Assembly: GCF_032062135.1 (NCBI RefSeq)
Contig: NC_092860.1
Span: 126,108,677 to 126,172,676, forward strand
Source: Pyxicephalus adspersus
Taxonomy: Eukaryota; Chordata; Amphibia; Anura; Pyxicephalidae
DNA length: 64,000 nucleotides
Direction: 5' to 3'
Shown here: one piece after another, positions 48,196-61,260 of the stretch
How positions within the stretch are numbered: the first letter of the stretch is position 1
How the letters are laid out: every line of letters begins with the position of its first letter
The notes under the pieces: generated by a model
Databases searched by the model: none
Told to the model about the DNA's origin: nothing
What the model saw: the letters and a program-made list of their open reading frames with translations, nothing else
Program-made: the position numbers and the translations under genes

Positions 48196-49948
48196 CTGCA
48201 ACGACAAAATGAACAGTTTTATAAATAGGTAAAATAAACCAAGTTTGGCATTGCATTTATATTATATAAAAACATATACTATGCAGATATCAAATATACA
48301 GTTCATCATGCAATTATTTAAAATATTCGTAATTAAAAATCCTAGGAGCCAGGAAACTAAAGTGCTTATCAAAACTACAGCTGACCCGTAACCTTTTCAA
48401 GACTTTCCTTTCAATAACATTTTAAGCACTTATGAACTGGATGACTGCTGGCTCCCAGTTTGGACTGACACTGCCATATCATTACATAAGCAGAATTTCA
48501 GCCAAACCTTTTTTCCCAGTTTTGCAAAGAATAGGGAAGGATTGGATTCCTTGTCTGGATGTTATTGCCATAATAGCAGATAATATTGAAGCAAGTTTTG
48601 GAAACATAATATAGGCACCATATCTTTCCAGGTTCTTTTTGCTGTCCCCATTTCTATAAAGATTCATTTTACTTCCTGTGTGCTTACTAGGATTGGAAGT
48701 GATGGGAGATCTCAGTGGGGGACTCAGAAACCAAAACAAAATATGATATAGATTCTAACATTTTCCCAGTCTTGACCAGAGTTTTGCAATGTTCTAAACC
48801 AAATGTGTTAATATACTGTGCCTAAATTTCAATTAAAGGATTCTTTTCAGGGGAGTGAAAGAAGAAAACACAAAATGGGTTATACAAATTACATGGTTTC
48901 TTTTTTCATTATTTTCTTAACAGTGTAAGAAGCTTAAAGGTTTATGTAAGAGGCCTAGAATGAGCTGAACAGAAACATCTAGTAAATGGATGGCCAGGTT
49001 ATAAGCAGATGACTATTTGCAGTAAGATATTCATGTAACAGGTTTGGCTTTTACCAACAAAAAAACAGTATGCAGAAAAAAAGATAAAGCCTACGTCAGG
49101 TGTTTCAGACATGTGGAAACATAAAAATATTGAGACCTGTGTGTAGCCACTTCTCATCAGCAGACCATGGATAAGACTGGTGAGGAATTAATATTTTTTT
49201 AGTTCTTTTAATAAACTGTATTTTTATAGCAGCAACATATGATGTAGCGCTGTACAATAGATGAGGCATAAGCTTGGCCCCTACACCTTCTCAATAATAT
49301 TATGGTTAAATACATTTTTTTTTCTTTTTTGTATGAATATAGAATTTAGGTTTACAGGTATATTGTCTGAATCATAGCAGATCTACAAAATACAATATCC
49401 CATATAAGCAAAGTTATGACAATGCATCAAATTATCAGCATTGTTTGTAGAAGTGATAAGGGTGTCTTATGGTGCACTAGAAAGAATAAAGCTAATACTT
49501 TTAATTTCAGAAAGGAAGCACACTTGTGATGGTAATCTGGCTATAGACCTGGAGAATAAAGATGTAAACTGGGTATGACTACTTTGGGCAGTTTATATTC
49601 TAGAAAGGAAAGGTAAAGAACAAGACAGGGGGGAAGCATGTTTGCTTTATCTGAGCCTGAGTTACCAAAAACAAAAAAAAAATGTATTATGGAACCATGG
49701 ACAGTCTATTTAGTAGAGGATACTTTGGGGAAATCCATCCAAAGGCATGAAGAAAAAAAAAAATTTTATTTGTTGTTGTTGATGGCCTCCATGATATTAT
49801 TAACTTTGTCATCCGTATGGCTTACACAGGGTAGGGGTATGGGTAGACCTGGCAGGCAGCGGAGTAAAGAACTAAGATTTTGTTAATTAAAATAAATCTT
49901 TCTTTCCATGTTTTCAAATCTCTCTCTGGCCCTGGGTAGACATATAGG

Positions 49949-50171
49949 GCCTGATTTATGAAAGCACTCCAAGATTGGGGATCACAGTCTTGTTTGTGAA
50001 CCTGTATGATCCATACAAATCTGGAATGGGTCTGATCCAGGATTGAATACATTTGCCAACTAATAGCAAATTATTTTGGAAAAAAAATCAGTTTCAGGTT
50101 TGCAGGATCACCCAGGTTCTCCCATGATGGTCTATCTTCTTCTGTCTTGGAGAGCTTTCATAAATCAGACC
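49949..50171. mobile_element. Foldback MITE-like element, copy 2
   Basis: Starts gcctgatttatgaaagcact and ends agctttcataaatcagaccc. It has the same paired arms ('gatcacccaggttctcccat' in the right arm) and A/T loop as the copy at 9148-9365. Confidence 0.85.
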
Positions 50172-50681
50172 CATAGTGTGTTCTCTTGCCCACAGTATTC
50201 AGTATATTTTTGAAAGAATGTGTTTGGATGAGAGTGAAGGTGTACAGACACCCAAAGCCAGAGAGAGATTAAAGTGTTTGTAAGATGAATAAAGAATTAA
50301 AGACCAGCCAATTTATAGTGTTCCTTTGCAAGCAAGCACTTTGAGTGCCTTTGGATGGATTAAGGAAGTAATTGAGCAAACATCAGAAATTGTTAGATGG
50401 GAGGGTCACAAGACACAAGGGGGCATATATAAAAAAAAAGTATTATGTAAAACTTGTGCATCCAGAAATATTAAATAATAATTAAAAAAATAGAGAGACA
50501 TTTTCCCAGTAAATCCACAGGACAGTAAATAAAGGGAAATTTTACCACTGAAACAAATATAGTATAGCTTTTTTCTACTTAATGCAAAACTAAAATAATT
50601 TTGCCTTTAGATATAACGTAAAAAAAAAAGTTTACTAAAAAGAACACTTCTCCCGAAAATGGTGTCTGGCTCATTAAATAA

Positions 50682-50683
<2 letters not shown>

Positions 50684-50723
<40 letters not shown>
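50684..50723. repeat. GT dinucleotide microsatellite
   Basis: Twenty uninterrupted GT units (40 bp), likely polymorphic. Confidence 0.97.
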
Positions 50724-50726
<3 letters not shown>

Positions 50727-52769
50727 AACATGGGCAGCTTAGTTGGACCAGAGCTCGGAACCTTGTAAAAAGATAGAAATAGATCTTTATCTCAGAATGA
50801 AAAAAAAGAACATATTTCTTACATGAACAAACATATCCTTTTCACTTTTGCCTAGTTAACTATTTTCATTCCACCCGAGTAAATATTTGTTATGCCTGCA
50901 CCTTCAGGGTGAGGGATTCAGCCGCTAATGCCAAGATATGGATCGTACTTCTTCTCTGTTTGGTTGTTAGTCTCCCTACTCCTGTACAATTTAAAGCTGG
51001 CAACACATACTAGGGAAAAAAATACACAAACAATGCTTCAAATTGCCTGTAATAGTAGATTTCCAATCATACATGGAATCCTTAATGTTATTTGCATAAT
51101 CATCTAAAAATAAACTACTTTTGTGCATCAACATTGCCTTTACCACTTTCCACATGACGCTAGCTAGCTGGTCAGTAAGCGGAGATCAAGCATTTGTTTT
51201 AACGCCTGACCCAAAAGGAATTATGGAACCTAATGTTTAGTCATTAAAAGGGTACTTAAAATTATATTTTCATATTATTTAAGTATAATTTATTTCTTGT
51301 TAACTTTGTTGTAAGCTCCATTTATAAAATAGGAAATCTGACATTCAGTGGTGGAAATCAATTACTATAGTTGAAACAAGTGGACCTGGAAGATTTCATG
51401 TTTTTTTTTTTTTTTTTTTAAATAGAGCTTATAGAGTAGGAAGGGGAAGAAAGCATACAGTGTAAACTTTATCCTTGGAAGTAAAATGGCAATCTGAAAA
51501 AAAGCCAAGGTGGATAATTGACTAGAAATGTATTTAAAGGTCCCACAGATACAGGGATGTCACCCAATCTAGTCCTAATAGGCTAGAAGTCATTTCTTGT
51601 TTATATACAGCTTTATACTAGGAACTTAGAAAATCATCAAGCAATTTTAATAGCAAAATGTTTTTTAAAGAGGTCATGTAAAACAAAGACAGTTACCATG
51701 GACAGCAACTTTGCCGCAGGTCCCATTTCTGTATGTCAAAACAAAGGCAATTGAACAATTCATTTATGTAGAGAATTATTGATTTCTACATCAATGCTCC
51801 AATGGTGTTACCAACTTGAAACCGTAAATGTTCATTGCATATACCCTTTTTTATCCTGGCCCATAATATACTTGATATTGTTCCTTGTTTAACCTTGTCA
51901 CAACTGTTAGTCTAAGATTTATGATGATCTTGGGGAAACTAAATAAATATTCCGAAAGTTTTATACAACTAGTAGAAAACAAACACTTATAATTTTTAAT
52001 TGATTATGTAATAAAGCATGAATGCCTTATTTATTCATAAAAAAGAAACAAAGATAATAAATGAATGCCTGAAAAGCCCTGATTTAGTACTTTAGCTCAT
52101 AAAGCTAAGGATCTGGCGCATGGCAATAAACTGAAGCTCCAGCACAAACAAACATTGAGTTTCAATTGCGCGGAAAAGCCTCTCTACCGCCATGTTTTCC
52201 TTTTAATCTAAATTTGCCAGGAAGTTGTTGTTGAAGATCATCCTGGCATTATAGCATTATGTTCCTGCTCTGTTGTGCCTATGAAGGCTTTTTAAAGAAG
52301 TTTTTTTTAGATAGGAAACTGTAGACACAGCTGGAGATGTCCAATTAGTACTCGTCAATGAAGTGCATGGTATGTCTATCACTGTTGAAGACCTGTTTCC
52401 CCATCTGCCAAATATATTGTAGGTCGTCTTTGTGCCACCAAAACAATTCTGACTTGTTGAGGCATGGTCTCTACAAGACGGCTAGAGGTCTCTTGTAGTA
52501 CCAAGATGTTAACATTAGATCTATTAAGGCCTAATGCACATTAGTGGTAAAAACAAATGGAGTATATCACTCTCAGGCACCTGGCAGCAGCTAGAGGTAG
52601 CTGCTGGCATTTGCAGACCTTTGCAAACTTCTGTTCTTATGTTTACACATGGCTGAAAAATCGGAGCAAGGCAGCTAATGTGAACCAAGACTGACACACA
52701 CTGCCTTCACTGGCCAGCTTTATTCCTGTTACTCTTTCTTCCCCATTTAAACAACACACCCACCTTAGG

Positions 52770-53100
52770 CCAACAACATGATCAAAAAGAAAAAAGCAAT
52801 ACACCAATCTAGGCCACCTTCTTCCGCTGCACCACGATCCAGTTCTGATGCCTCACATGCTTATCATAGGCAATTTCAACAGTGGACAAGGGTCAGCATG
52901 GGCCCTTTGACCATTCTGCAGAGCTATGTGTACCCATATACAGCAAGCCACAATGCACATATGGATACGTGTTCTGAAATCTCTCTCATGGACAGATTTA
53001 CGTTTTTCAGCATTTTGTGCTATAGTAGGATTTCTGTTGGATTGGACCAGATGAATTAGCCTCTCCTCCACAAACACAAATCAGTGAACCCTAAATATTC
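52770..53100 (-). mobile_element. Tc1-like transposase remnant (minus strand)
   Basis: On the minus strand the reading EERLIHLVQSNRNPTIAQNA (53060-53000) matches the N-terminal helix-turn-helix of a Tc1-like family ('ERRLxRxVRSNRRATVAQIA'). Further on, HQNWIVVQRKKVA then a stop (about 52850-52800) matches the segment before the second catalytic Asp. Stops, frame changes and a deletion between these parts show that it is inactive. It differs from the remnant at 31.6 kb in sequence and strand. Confidence 0.75.
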
Positions 53101-56100
53101 ATGACCTAACAGGGCATCTCCAGTTGTCTTTCCTTTTTGTAGGTAGGAAATATTTTCGAAAACACCCTACAACACAAGTCAAGCTAAAGGTTTGCAGCTA
53201 AAAGGCTTTGTATACTTGTATGTTTACCATTTTAAAACTCCAAAAAGCAAACATATAAAACTGTTTTGACATAACTCTTCATTGTTTTACTTCTCAGTTT
53301 TGTTCTGAATAATACCACTTTATCCTCTTGTAACAAGAAATATGTTAACATTCCTTATTGTTTAAAAAAAATGCATTCCAGATGCCATCTTCCCATCTTT
53401 AACATTCTTGTCTGTATGAAGATCAGTTAAACATGTGACAACGGTGCATGGGTGTTTTTGGCCAGAAGAAACCATCAAGATGTCTAAATAGTGTTACTGG
53501 GAATCAAAATTCTTGAACTGATGTGTTATGTAGATTACTGACCTACCAAGATCTACATAATCCAGATGTTTGTGATGTGCTCAAGGTGTAAATGCAGCTA
53601 TATATGGTAATGTTAGAGTTTGTGCACAGAGTGCCAGGATTAAGATATTTCGAGAAGATGACAGTTCTAAGTCATCTGAAACAAGATGTATAAACATTCC
53701 AGAGGATTTCAGAGGAACATGAAGATTAGAACACTGACACACTGCTCTTTCGGTTATTTTCAGGTTATTGTGACTCCAAAGCTAATGCTTTTACTTTTGT
53801 TAGGGTAAAAACAAATGTAATAAATTATATTATTTTTATGCTGTACGGACTTCACCAAATGTATTTAGTGATACACTCATGTCACCAGCTTAGCAGTGGC
53901 CAAGTACCACCTGCACATTTACCTCTGCTCATGCTATGAAAGCTTCTACATAGGGATGGTCCTGAATACACTTTATATTCCAGGTTTGCTATATTAAGGT
54001 GTATGGCCCTAACAAATAGCCAATCTTATTTGCTCCCTTCTGTTAAATATAGCAAAAAAATATATATTTCTTCCTAAGTTGCAATATAACATGTTCCAAC
54101 TATGCCTGAAATAAGGAGCTGTCCCGTGTGCGCCCCTGTGTTATTGCAAGAAGTCCTCCTAGTTTTTGACTGAATTCACATTCAGCAGCTACCCCATACC
54201 CTAACCTCAAGCGACAAGCCCTACCAGCTCCTAACGAGAACTAGGGCTAAGTTCTTGCCCGCTTGAACGAATGAAAGTGCACTAGATTAGTGCTTGTTGC
54301 TGAGGATAGTAAGGGTAAAGGGAAGGGGCATCTAGCTACTCCATGTAAACTCAGCCTTCTTATTGCATTACAGAACATTTAGTCCATATGCTTTGCAGAA
54401 AAGGAAAATGGGTAAGGATCTACAAGCTCTGTAATGCACCAGCTCCAGGGGCTGTATTGCACAATATTTTATATAATTAGTGGGATAAAGGCTACTGGAT
54501 CCCACCAAATATAGCTCAGAGGTAAGGGGCACACAGGAGAGCTGAACTGTATATAAAAATAAATGTATTCATTAAAGTGGATGTAAACCTTTATTTGGGT
54601 GACAATTACAAAATGAAATATTGTTATCCCCTTTTTAATCTATTGTTGTATCCCAGCGTTATTCTTGTACCGGCTCTTTGAAGGTAAGTCCGTCTACATA
54701 TCGAAAACCATATGTACTTGTATATAACAAGTCTGTCTTTCGTTAGCTGCATTGTATTTTAGTGCAGGTTTACTAGTTAGCTACCTGAAATATTCATAAG
54801 AATTGCTGTAACTAGGGTACCCATACAGAAACTCAATTGAGAGATAGGTACAGATCGTCCTGATCCTTGTACATTATATAGGCACAGACTGCAGTGTAGA
54901 AACCCAATATAACATTTCACTAAACTGAAATATGAAAAGTGTGGGGTTGCTTCCCTTTCCACATTATAGCTCCATGAACTTTCTTACCAGCTAAGCATTT
55001 AGGATAATTTTCTGCTTTCACAAATGACATAAAAAGCACTTTATTAGACTTGAGCATTAGTAGTTAACGTTCTGTTTAACACAGAAGAAATAGTTGGCTC
55101 CAGCCATTAATGCTATTACCAGTTCTGGCTAGTTATCAGAGTCTATTGGCTTAAAAAGAAAGTTAATTTGGCTTAATTTGACAGATAGATAAAAACAAAA
55201 CTTAAAATGCAGTTAAAGGAATCCGTGTTTATGTTAATAACCGAAATGTTTACAAGATTCTTTGTACGCCTGCCAGTTGACTGTGATCTGTAAATTTTGA
55301 ACCCTCAGCTCCGAGGAGGTGCCAATAAAAATGTGATGTTCACTTGATTTGCATCAATGTGTACTAGAAAAACTAGAAGTCTGACTACATCAGAAATTGT
55401 TAAAGCATACCAATACCTTGTCACTATGCAATGTGTTCTAAAACAACAGAGTTCTGCTTCTTTACCCTAAAACAATCATCCTGTATTCACTAGAATTTGT
55501 TGAGCCCCCTCCCAAAAAAAAAAAAAAAAAAAAACTTTTAAAAAACTTAAAAATTTATCAACAGGAATACATTAAAAAGTGTGTGAATTGAAAGCTGCAG
55601 TCGGGATCTCAGTATAAAAGACCATTTTCTGAAGTAAGAATAGAGAAAAACAGTCCAAACTTTTGGTAAGTAAAACACCTACTAATTTAAAGCAGAGCTA
55701 CAGACTGGCATTCAAAAACCACTAACAGTCATGATTTTTTATTATAGAAGGGAGAGATTACCCTTCTGCAATAGAACATACTTTGCTGTCTGTTTGCAGT
55801 CTTTTTTTCTCATGTACAGCTCAGCATAGGATGCCGGGATATGCCAAGTGAATGAACTTCCATGCACATGTTGGGTGCACCAAAGTGGGGATTATGGTGG
55901 AGCAAGGACAGGTGAGTGTAAATGGAAAACTGCAATCAAGCTTTTGCAATAAAGGACCCATAACAGGTTGCAGTTTTTTAAATTTTGATGGTTTACTTTG
56001 GATTTAAACTAATGATACACTTACGATACAACTCATTCTTTAATACAGCTCCTTTAATTCCCTAATATTGTCCTTATAAGAAGTTACCACATCTGAGCTG

Positions 56101-58605
56101 ATAAATAGAATCAATCCTCCACTAGGAATACCCCCTAGATGTACTATAGGTTAAGAAGGAGAGGTTGTAAAATGGGCTTTAGTGGAGACGTACCCATGAG
56201 GAGATGTTCACGGACAATAAAAGAAAGCAGGTAGGGTAGTGACACCGGATCTGCAATGTTAGTTTTAAACAACTGTGCCAAACAGAATTATCAGTTTTAC
56301 AGTTTAATAGAAGAGGGATGCACAGCCTGTAATATGAACAGTAACAGACTGAGGAAGTCATCTCTTTGCTCAGCTATCTTATCAGAACATTCATTGACCG
56401 AAAATCTGGCATCCAGTGCTGCTTGATACTTCCGGAGTCTGAGTGTTGCTGTACAAGCTATACTTATATCACAAGATACATATAAAACTACAACTATTAA
56501 TAAATATAGAGCTGCATAAATTAGGATTTCAACTTTAAACTCCCAATATTCATTAAGCTATTGGAAATGTTTACAGCAAGTTCCAATCTGATCCAGTAGC
56601 TGGACAGCCTGGATTTGCTAAATAATTATACAGATATCAATCTCATAGCTTTCCAAAACATTCTCAATGTGGGGTCCAGAAAAAAATTCTGTGATAAGTG
56701 CTCAGTAGGTATTAACTAGTTCTTATTCCATATTGTGCTAGCATTAGGAGTGCTAGCAAAGAATAAAATAAAAACAATGCTTCTCAGCAGTTTTCAATAA
56801 ACTAAGGGGCTGGGTGGTCTTGCTATGCAATTTAAATTTCATTACGCAGCGCTCTGAGGACGCATCAAATGAAAATGTTATCACTGCTTCTTCCAAACAA
56901 CAAATTCCTGGCTTACACATCTGCATGACGGATCTGCTGCCAGGGACAAAGCGCTTTTCAAACAGGCCATGCTCGTTTATTCCCCTATTATCTGTGTACC
57001 ACGCACAAAGGATAAGTCTATGCTGAACAGACCTGGTTAATCTTCGGGTTGTTTGTTGGGTCAGGTTTCTGTTTTACAAAACCAACATCCCTACCTGTAA
57101 TGTGGTTAGTCTGAAAAATTTATATATGACCTGAACAACTAAATATAACTTTTATTAGAATTTGTCACCATTTCTGCAGCATTCACAATGCCGTGACTGC
57201 AGGGTAAACTGTAATGCATTTTAGTGTTGCCTGCATCACTGGATACAGATTATATATTTTCCTTTTGCTTCTAAAAAAATAAAAATCCTAAAAACTGCTG
57301 CAAACAAAACAATATACGGAAGCTTACTAGTCCTTGGATATGGTTGCATTTTTTCAGGTAGAGAACATCTTCTGTAAAACGTCTGATTTTTATCTAAAGT
57401 TCTGCTGCCCTTGGAAGACTGAACGGATATATCAATGATATCTGCTTTGCCATCGCTTTTTTCTAAGCTACAAAACTGTTCCCCTTCTTCCAATGGAGAG
57501 ATGAAGACAAGCAAATTTGTGGAGCAGCAACGTTTTTGCCCCAGGCAGCCCTCTAGGTACAAACTACAGGTAGTGTGGAGAGAGTGAATGTTGTCCACAT
57601 AGTACTAGAGTCTGAAAAATGAATGCAGCCAGCATATCTATGGACTGACAGGCTGCAATGTATATTATATATTATAATGGAAGGGGCCATTGCAGGCTGA
57701 AAGCTTTGTAAACCTGACTGCTCAGCATTTCCTTTTCAAGGAAAAAATGAGAACAATTTCTGGGAATGTTCGTTATCGCACAATTATTTTCTATTATGTG
57801 GAAATGCTTTGTGACTTCTTGCCAACTGCCACCCAGAACTGGGAAATAAACATTTTTACTAATGCCTAAAATTCCTGTTTATTGGACCAAGTTTGGAAGA
57901 GAAATAGTGTTTTCAGGGAACAACTTACCAATTAGTACTCTCAACACCAGTCCATCTACTGACACCAATGTTTTTTTTTCCTTTAGGATAAAGTTTAGAA
58001 GAGTCTGGCGCTATTAAGTTGGATTGCTGTTCGTGGCTCCATGTCTAAGGTTTTCTGGCACTTCCTACTTCTTGAGACATAGCATGAAATTCCACATTTG
58101 ACATATGTCACTGGATGATATTCCCTGTACTACATTTCAGGAGAGAGCTGTAAAACGAAGGATCCCCTTAATTTTCTCTCCTTACCAGGGCCACTAACAT
58201 TGGTAAAAACCCGACTCTTCTAAACTTTAACCTCAACAAGAAAACAAAGTCTTGGCTGGTTATTCTAAGTCTATCAAGTATTTTGATCATGAAGGATAAA
58301 TATAGTAGGGAACATTTACCAGATGAGTTTATTCTGGCACTGGGATCCCTTTGCTAAATGCTTTTAGCATGGGAACTGCAAGCAACTGGTACAGAGTCTC
58401 CCAGTGCGGAACAAGGTGAAAATCAAGACGATGCAGCAATAAGGATTATCTGTGTTAGGGTTTAGTTTAATTCTTAGGTTACTATGAAGCTTAAAAGGTT
58501 ACATATTTATGGGTTAAAGCAGAAATATTATTCCAAATTCCAAAACAGAACAGGCAGTATTTTTATAACAGCGACAATATCCCACCTGTAATAAAAAATA
58601 CTTAC

Positions 58606-58746
58606 CCGCCTGTTCACAATCATTTTTCCAAGTACACTAAGCATGAACAACATGCTTGGTAAGTCAATTAAGATTGCTAAAAATCCAACACCCAGAAGAA
58701 GACTGAATGAAGATGGCAGCACCCACCAGGGAGTGGGAACAGGTGA
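58606..58746 (-). CDS. Candidate exon with a membrane segment, unidentified
   Basis: Best-supported block of the possible nested gene: 141 nt, a strong acceptor with a long T tract (tttttttttttaaattacag) and a gtaagt donor. Only one frame is open. It encodes SPVPTPWWVLPSSFSLLLGV, then GFLAILIDLPSMLFMLSVLG and KMIVNRR: about 25 hydrophobic residues followed by a basic cytosolic-type flank. It cannot be a LIMCH1 exon in sequence terms, since it would fall inside the CH domain. Confidence 0.4.
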
Positions 58747-58794
58747 CTGTAATTTAAAAAAAAAATATGATCAGATTATGCAACGACTAAGGAC

Positions 58795-58855
58795 TTTGTA
58801 CAGCCCTGTGTAAATTGATGGCGTTATATATAAATACTGTGTAATAATAATATCA
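58795..58855. repeat. Dispersed-repeat end fragment
   Basis: 'tttgtacagccctgtgtaaa' and 'ggcgttatatataaatactg' followed by AAT units: the same type of end as at 13790-13845. Confidence 0.6.
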
Positions 58856-59634
58856 ATAACTAGCTAAAGGATAGGCCTCTCTAGGATTTAGGGAAGGGTA
58901 GGTTTAAGGGACAAATAAAGTGCCAGTCTAACCAGAACTGACAGTTTCGATTTTGGGAAATGCTGAAATTTTAAACCATCTAACAATTTCTTATTTAACT
59001 TAAGGACTCCAGTAGAACATTTCATGTGCTTCAAATTTTGGGTCTGTATAACTGCTGTGACGGCTATGTTGGTCAGAACAGTTGTGCAATAGCTTATAGG
59101 GAAACCTAAATTTCTAATAAGCCACAGAGTTAGAAATAAGATCTTGCTCTTTGCAGGCTCCATCCATCATCAGGTCTTCCAAGTCTTTACTGTAATTATT
59201 GAAAAACTGTATGCTAAGGGTTGGTTTTAGGAGAGTATATTTTGTATGACAACTTTGATACAATTTCACTTTGTAAGTTGGCCCGCACTAATCTTGAGAC
59301 TAAAATCTACCAATGATCTCCCCTTCCCAAATACAGCATCCTTAATGGCTGCTACGGGAGTCTGAGTATTTACCGGAACACCAGTCAGCATTGCTAAGCA
59401 TGGTAAAGTCAGACATAAATCAGATATGGATGCAGAATACACTTTTTCTGGCCTAATGAAGAGAACAGCAGGCAAAGGAGTACAAGTTCATTTTACCAGA
59501 CATCCATTACCTTTTTTATAAGTATTATGTTTTTTTCCTGCAGCCTAAAATTTCTCCCAGGGCAAAAAATCTGACACCAGATCCTCTGTATGCTGCATTT
59601 AAAAGTAGGAGGATCAAAACAAATCTGATCATTA

Positions 59635-59964
59635 CACAGTATTTATATAACGCCAATATATTACGCAGCATTTACAAAGTCCATAGTCATGTCACTAGCT
59701 GTCCCTCAAAGGGGCTCACAATATAATGTCCCTATCATAGTCATATGTCATTACCACAGTCAAAGGTAAATTTTTGGGGGGAAGCCAATTAACTTAACTG
59801 CATGTTTTTGGAATGTGAGAGGAAATCGAAGTACCTGGAGGAAACCCACGCAAACACAGGGAGAACCTGCAAACTTCATGCAGAAAATGCCCTGGCCGAG
59901 AATTGATACTGGGACCTAGCGCTGTAAAGGCCAGAGTACTTACCTCTGAGCTACCGTGCTGCCC
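59635..59964 (+). repeat. Dispersed repeat with 'tctgagctaccgtgctgccc' tail, copy 2
   Basis: The most complete copy: 'cagtatttatataacgccaa', 'ctgtccctcaaaggggctca', 'gtacctggaggaaacccacg', 'tgggacctagcgctgtaaag', 'gagctaccgtgctgccc'. It is co-linear with 15405-15680. Confidence 0.8.
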
Positions 59965-60049
59965 ACCCTATTATCCTAATATTATACCTTATTATTAGAT
60001 ACATCCTTGTTGCTACTATGATGGCCCTTGGGCCCCAGTTCATGAGTAT

Positions 60050-60390
60050 ACATGATGAAAATGCCTATACAAGAATACATCTTAAGTCCCGAATTTGGAC
60101 AAAATCCAAGGGGTTCCTCTAGAGGATGCAAGGGGTTCCCTGAGCAATGAGCAATTTGGGCCTCTCGGGTCAGTTTAAGGGATACCAATGGTCTTTTTGA
60201 GGATTTGTAAGGAAGACATTCTTCCCATTACCAAGCACTGTGGGAGGCATTCTTTCCACTGCCCACTATACTAATGTACTATGAGCTGTGAATATAGTAA
60301 ATATAGAACGAGTTCCCTGAAGACCTAAAAGTTATTTCAAGGGTTCCCTTATGTTAAAAAGGCCAAGAAACACTGGTCTAGATGAATGTT
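60050..60390 (+). repeat. Dispersed repeat containing minisatellite-type units
   Basis: Blocks in order: 'ggttccctgagcaatgagca', 'ataccaatggtctttttgag', two to three 'cattcttcccatt' units (60218-60270), 'gttccctgaagacctaaaag', 'aggccaagaaacactggtct'. The 3' part recurs at 23880-24010, and a related 3' flank follows the array at 47870-47965, so all three belong to one family. Confidence 0.7.
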
Positions 60391-60879
60391 TTTTCTGTAC
60401 CTCAAATGCAAGTCATCAAAACCCTACTGACTTCCATTATGCAGTACACATGGAAGTTCAGAGGCTGTGCTTGACCTGCTTTGCGTTGTGCTGTGTTTTT
60501 TTGGATTCAGCATTTTCTATTAGGGTGCATTCGCAGACAAAGTAGGTCAAACCAAGGGTTTTCTTGTTGTGCTCACCATTCAAACTATCATTTCCATTTA
60601 AATAGTTATTCAAATGGAAATGTTTTTGCTATTCAAATGCAAATATACTGAAATGAAAATGGTCACTTTGAAAAGAGCCCCTGTGGACACTTAAACTAAC
60701 ACAGGTATTTGCAGACATCCCAAGTCCCTTATAAGCTTAGGTTAACTTGTAAATGTTTTCATTTTTTTTTATCACCTGTGCTGTACCTGCAATAGCCTAA
60801 ACCAAGTCACATGGTGGTGGAAAACATTTTACATGTGCCACAATGTAGGATGAGAGGTTTCTGGACTGCTAGAAGGCAT

Positions 60880-61260
60880 TGAAACCAAGGGATACATGAA
60901 TGACAACCAGCCTAAAACTGGCATTCCTACACATTCAAAAGTTGCCAGTCACAGGTTTGCACCACATTCTTAAGGAACACAGGATACATTCCTGTATAGA
61001 TAAGTCCTACCCTGCTACTATGTTTTTTGAAACTTTAGTGTTCTCCCCAGACCCTTTTAGCCAGGGGTTGGGCCACAAACCAGCTCTCAGCAGCATTTTT
61101 GACGTCAGAAATGTCCTAAAAACGTTGCCCCTTCAGGTGTTCCTTCAAATTCAGGAACAGATAATAGTCCGGAGGGGCCAGGTCAGGTGAGTAGGGGGGA
61201 TGGTGGACCAATTGGAAACCCAGGATGTTCAATTTGGCTTCTTCCCACCCTGCTTAAAAA
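60880..61260 (-). mobile_element. Mariner-like transposase remnant
   Basis: Reading the minus strand from about 61205, with small frame corrections, gives SPYSPDLAPPDYYLFLNLKE then HLKGQRF-stop, then DVKNAAESWF. The block 'YSPDLAPxDYxLFxxLKEHLxG' is the signature around the third catalytic Asp of mariner-family (D,D34D) transposases. Stops and frame changes mark it as dead. The N-terminal part is not recognisable in 61300-61750. Confidence 0.8.

Larger units (their letters stand above)
54833..59452 (-). other. Candidate nested gene: five exon-like blocks, unidentified membrane protein
   Basis: Five minus-strand blocks have splice signals and compatible phases: 59452-59374 (cttcattag / gtaaat), 58746-58606 (aaattacag / gtaagt), 57475-57328 (gaacag / gtaagc), 56250-56194 (attgcag / gtacgt), and 54888-54833 (cactgcag, ending in a stop). 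The second is the best: 47 codons with a long hydrophobic stretch FSLLLGVGFLAILIDLPSML FMLSVLGKMIV then NRR, a probable membrane segment with a basic end. The third reads KADIIDISVQSSKGS and RRCSLPEKMQPYPRT. The last would end KDQDDLYLSLN. I do not recognise the protein, and no first exon or start codon was found. Each phase match has a one-in-three chance, and T-rich introns can mimic membrane helices, so some or all blocks may be pseudo-exons. Confidence 0.25.

Noticed and set aside
54784..54888. Alternative frame of the 54.9-kb block with a hydrophobic reading (FCMGTLVTAILMNIS) and donor gtagct
   Set aside because: It needs phase 2 on entry, which the upstream candidate exon does not supply. 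The terminal-exon reading fits instead; both remain weak.
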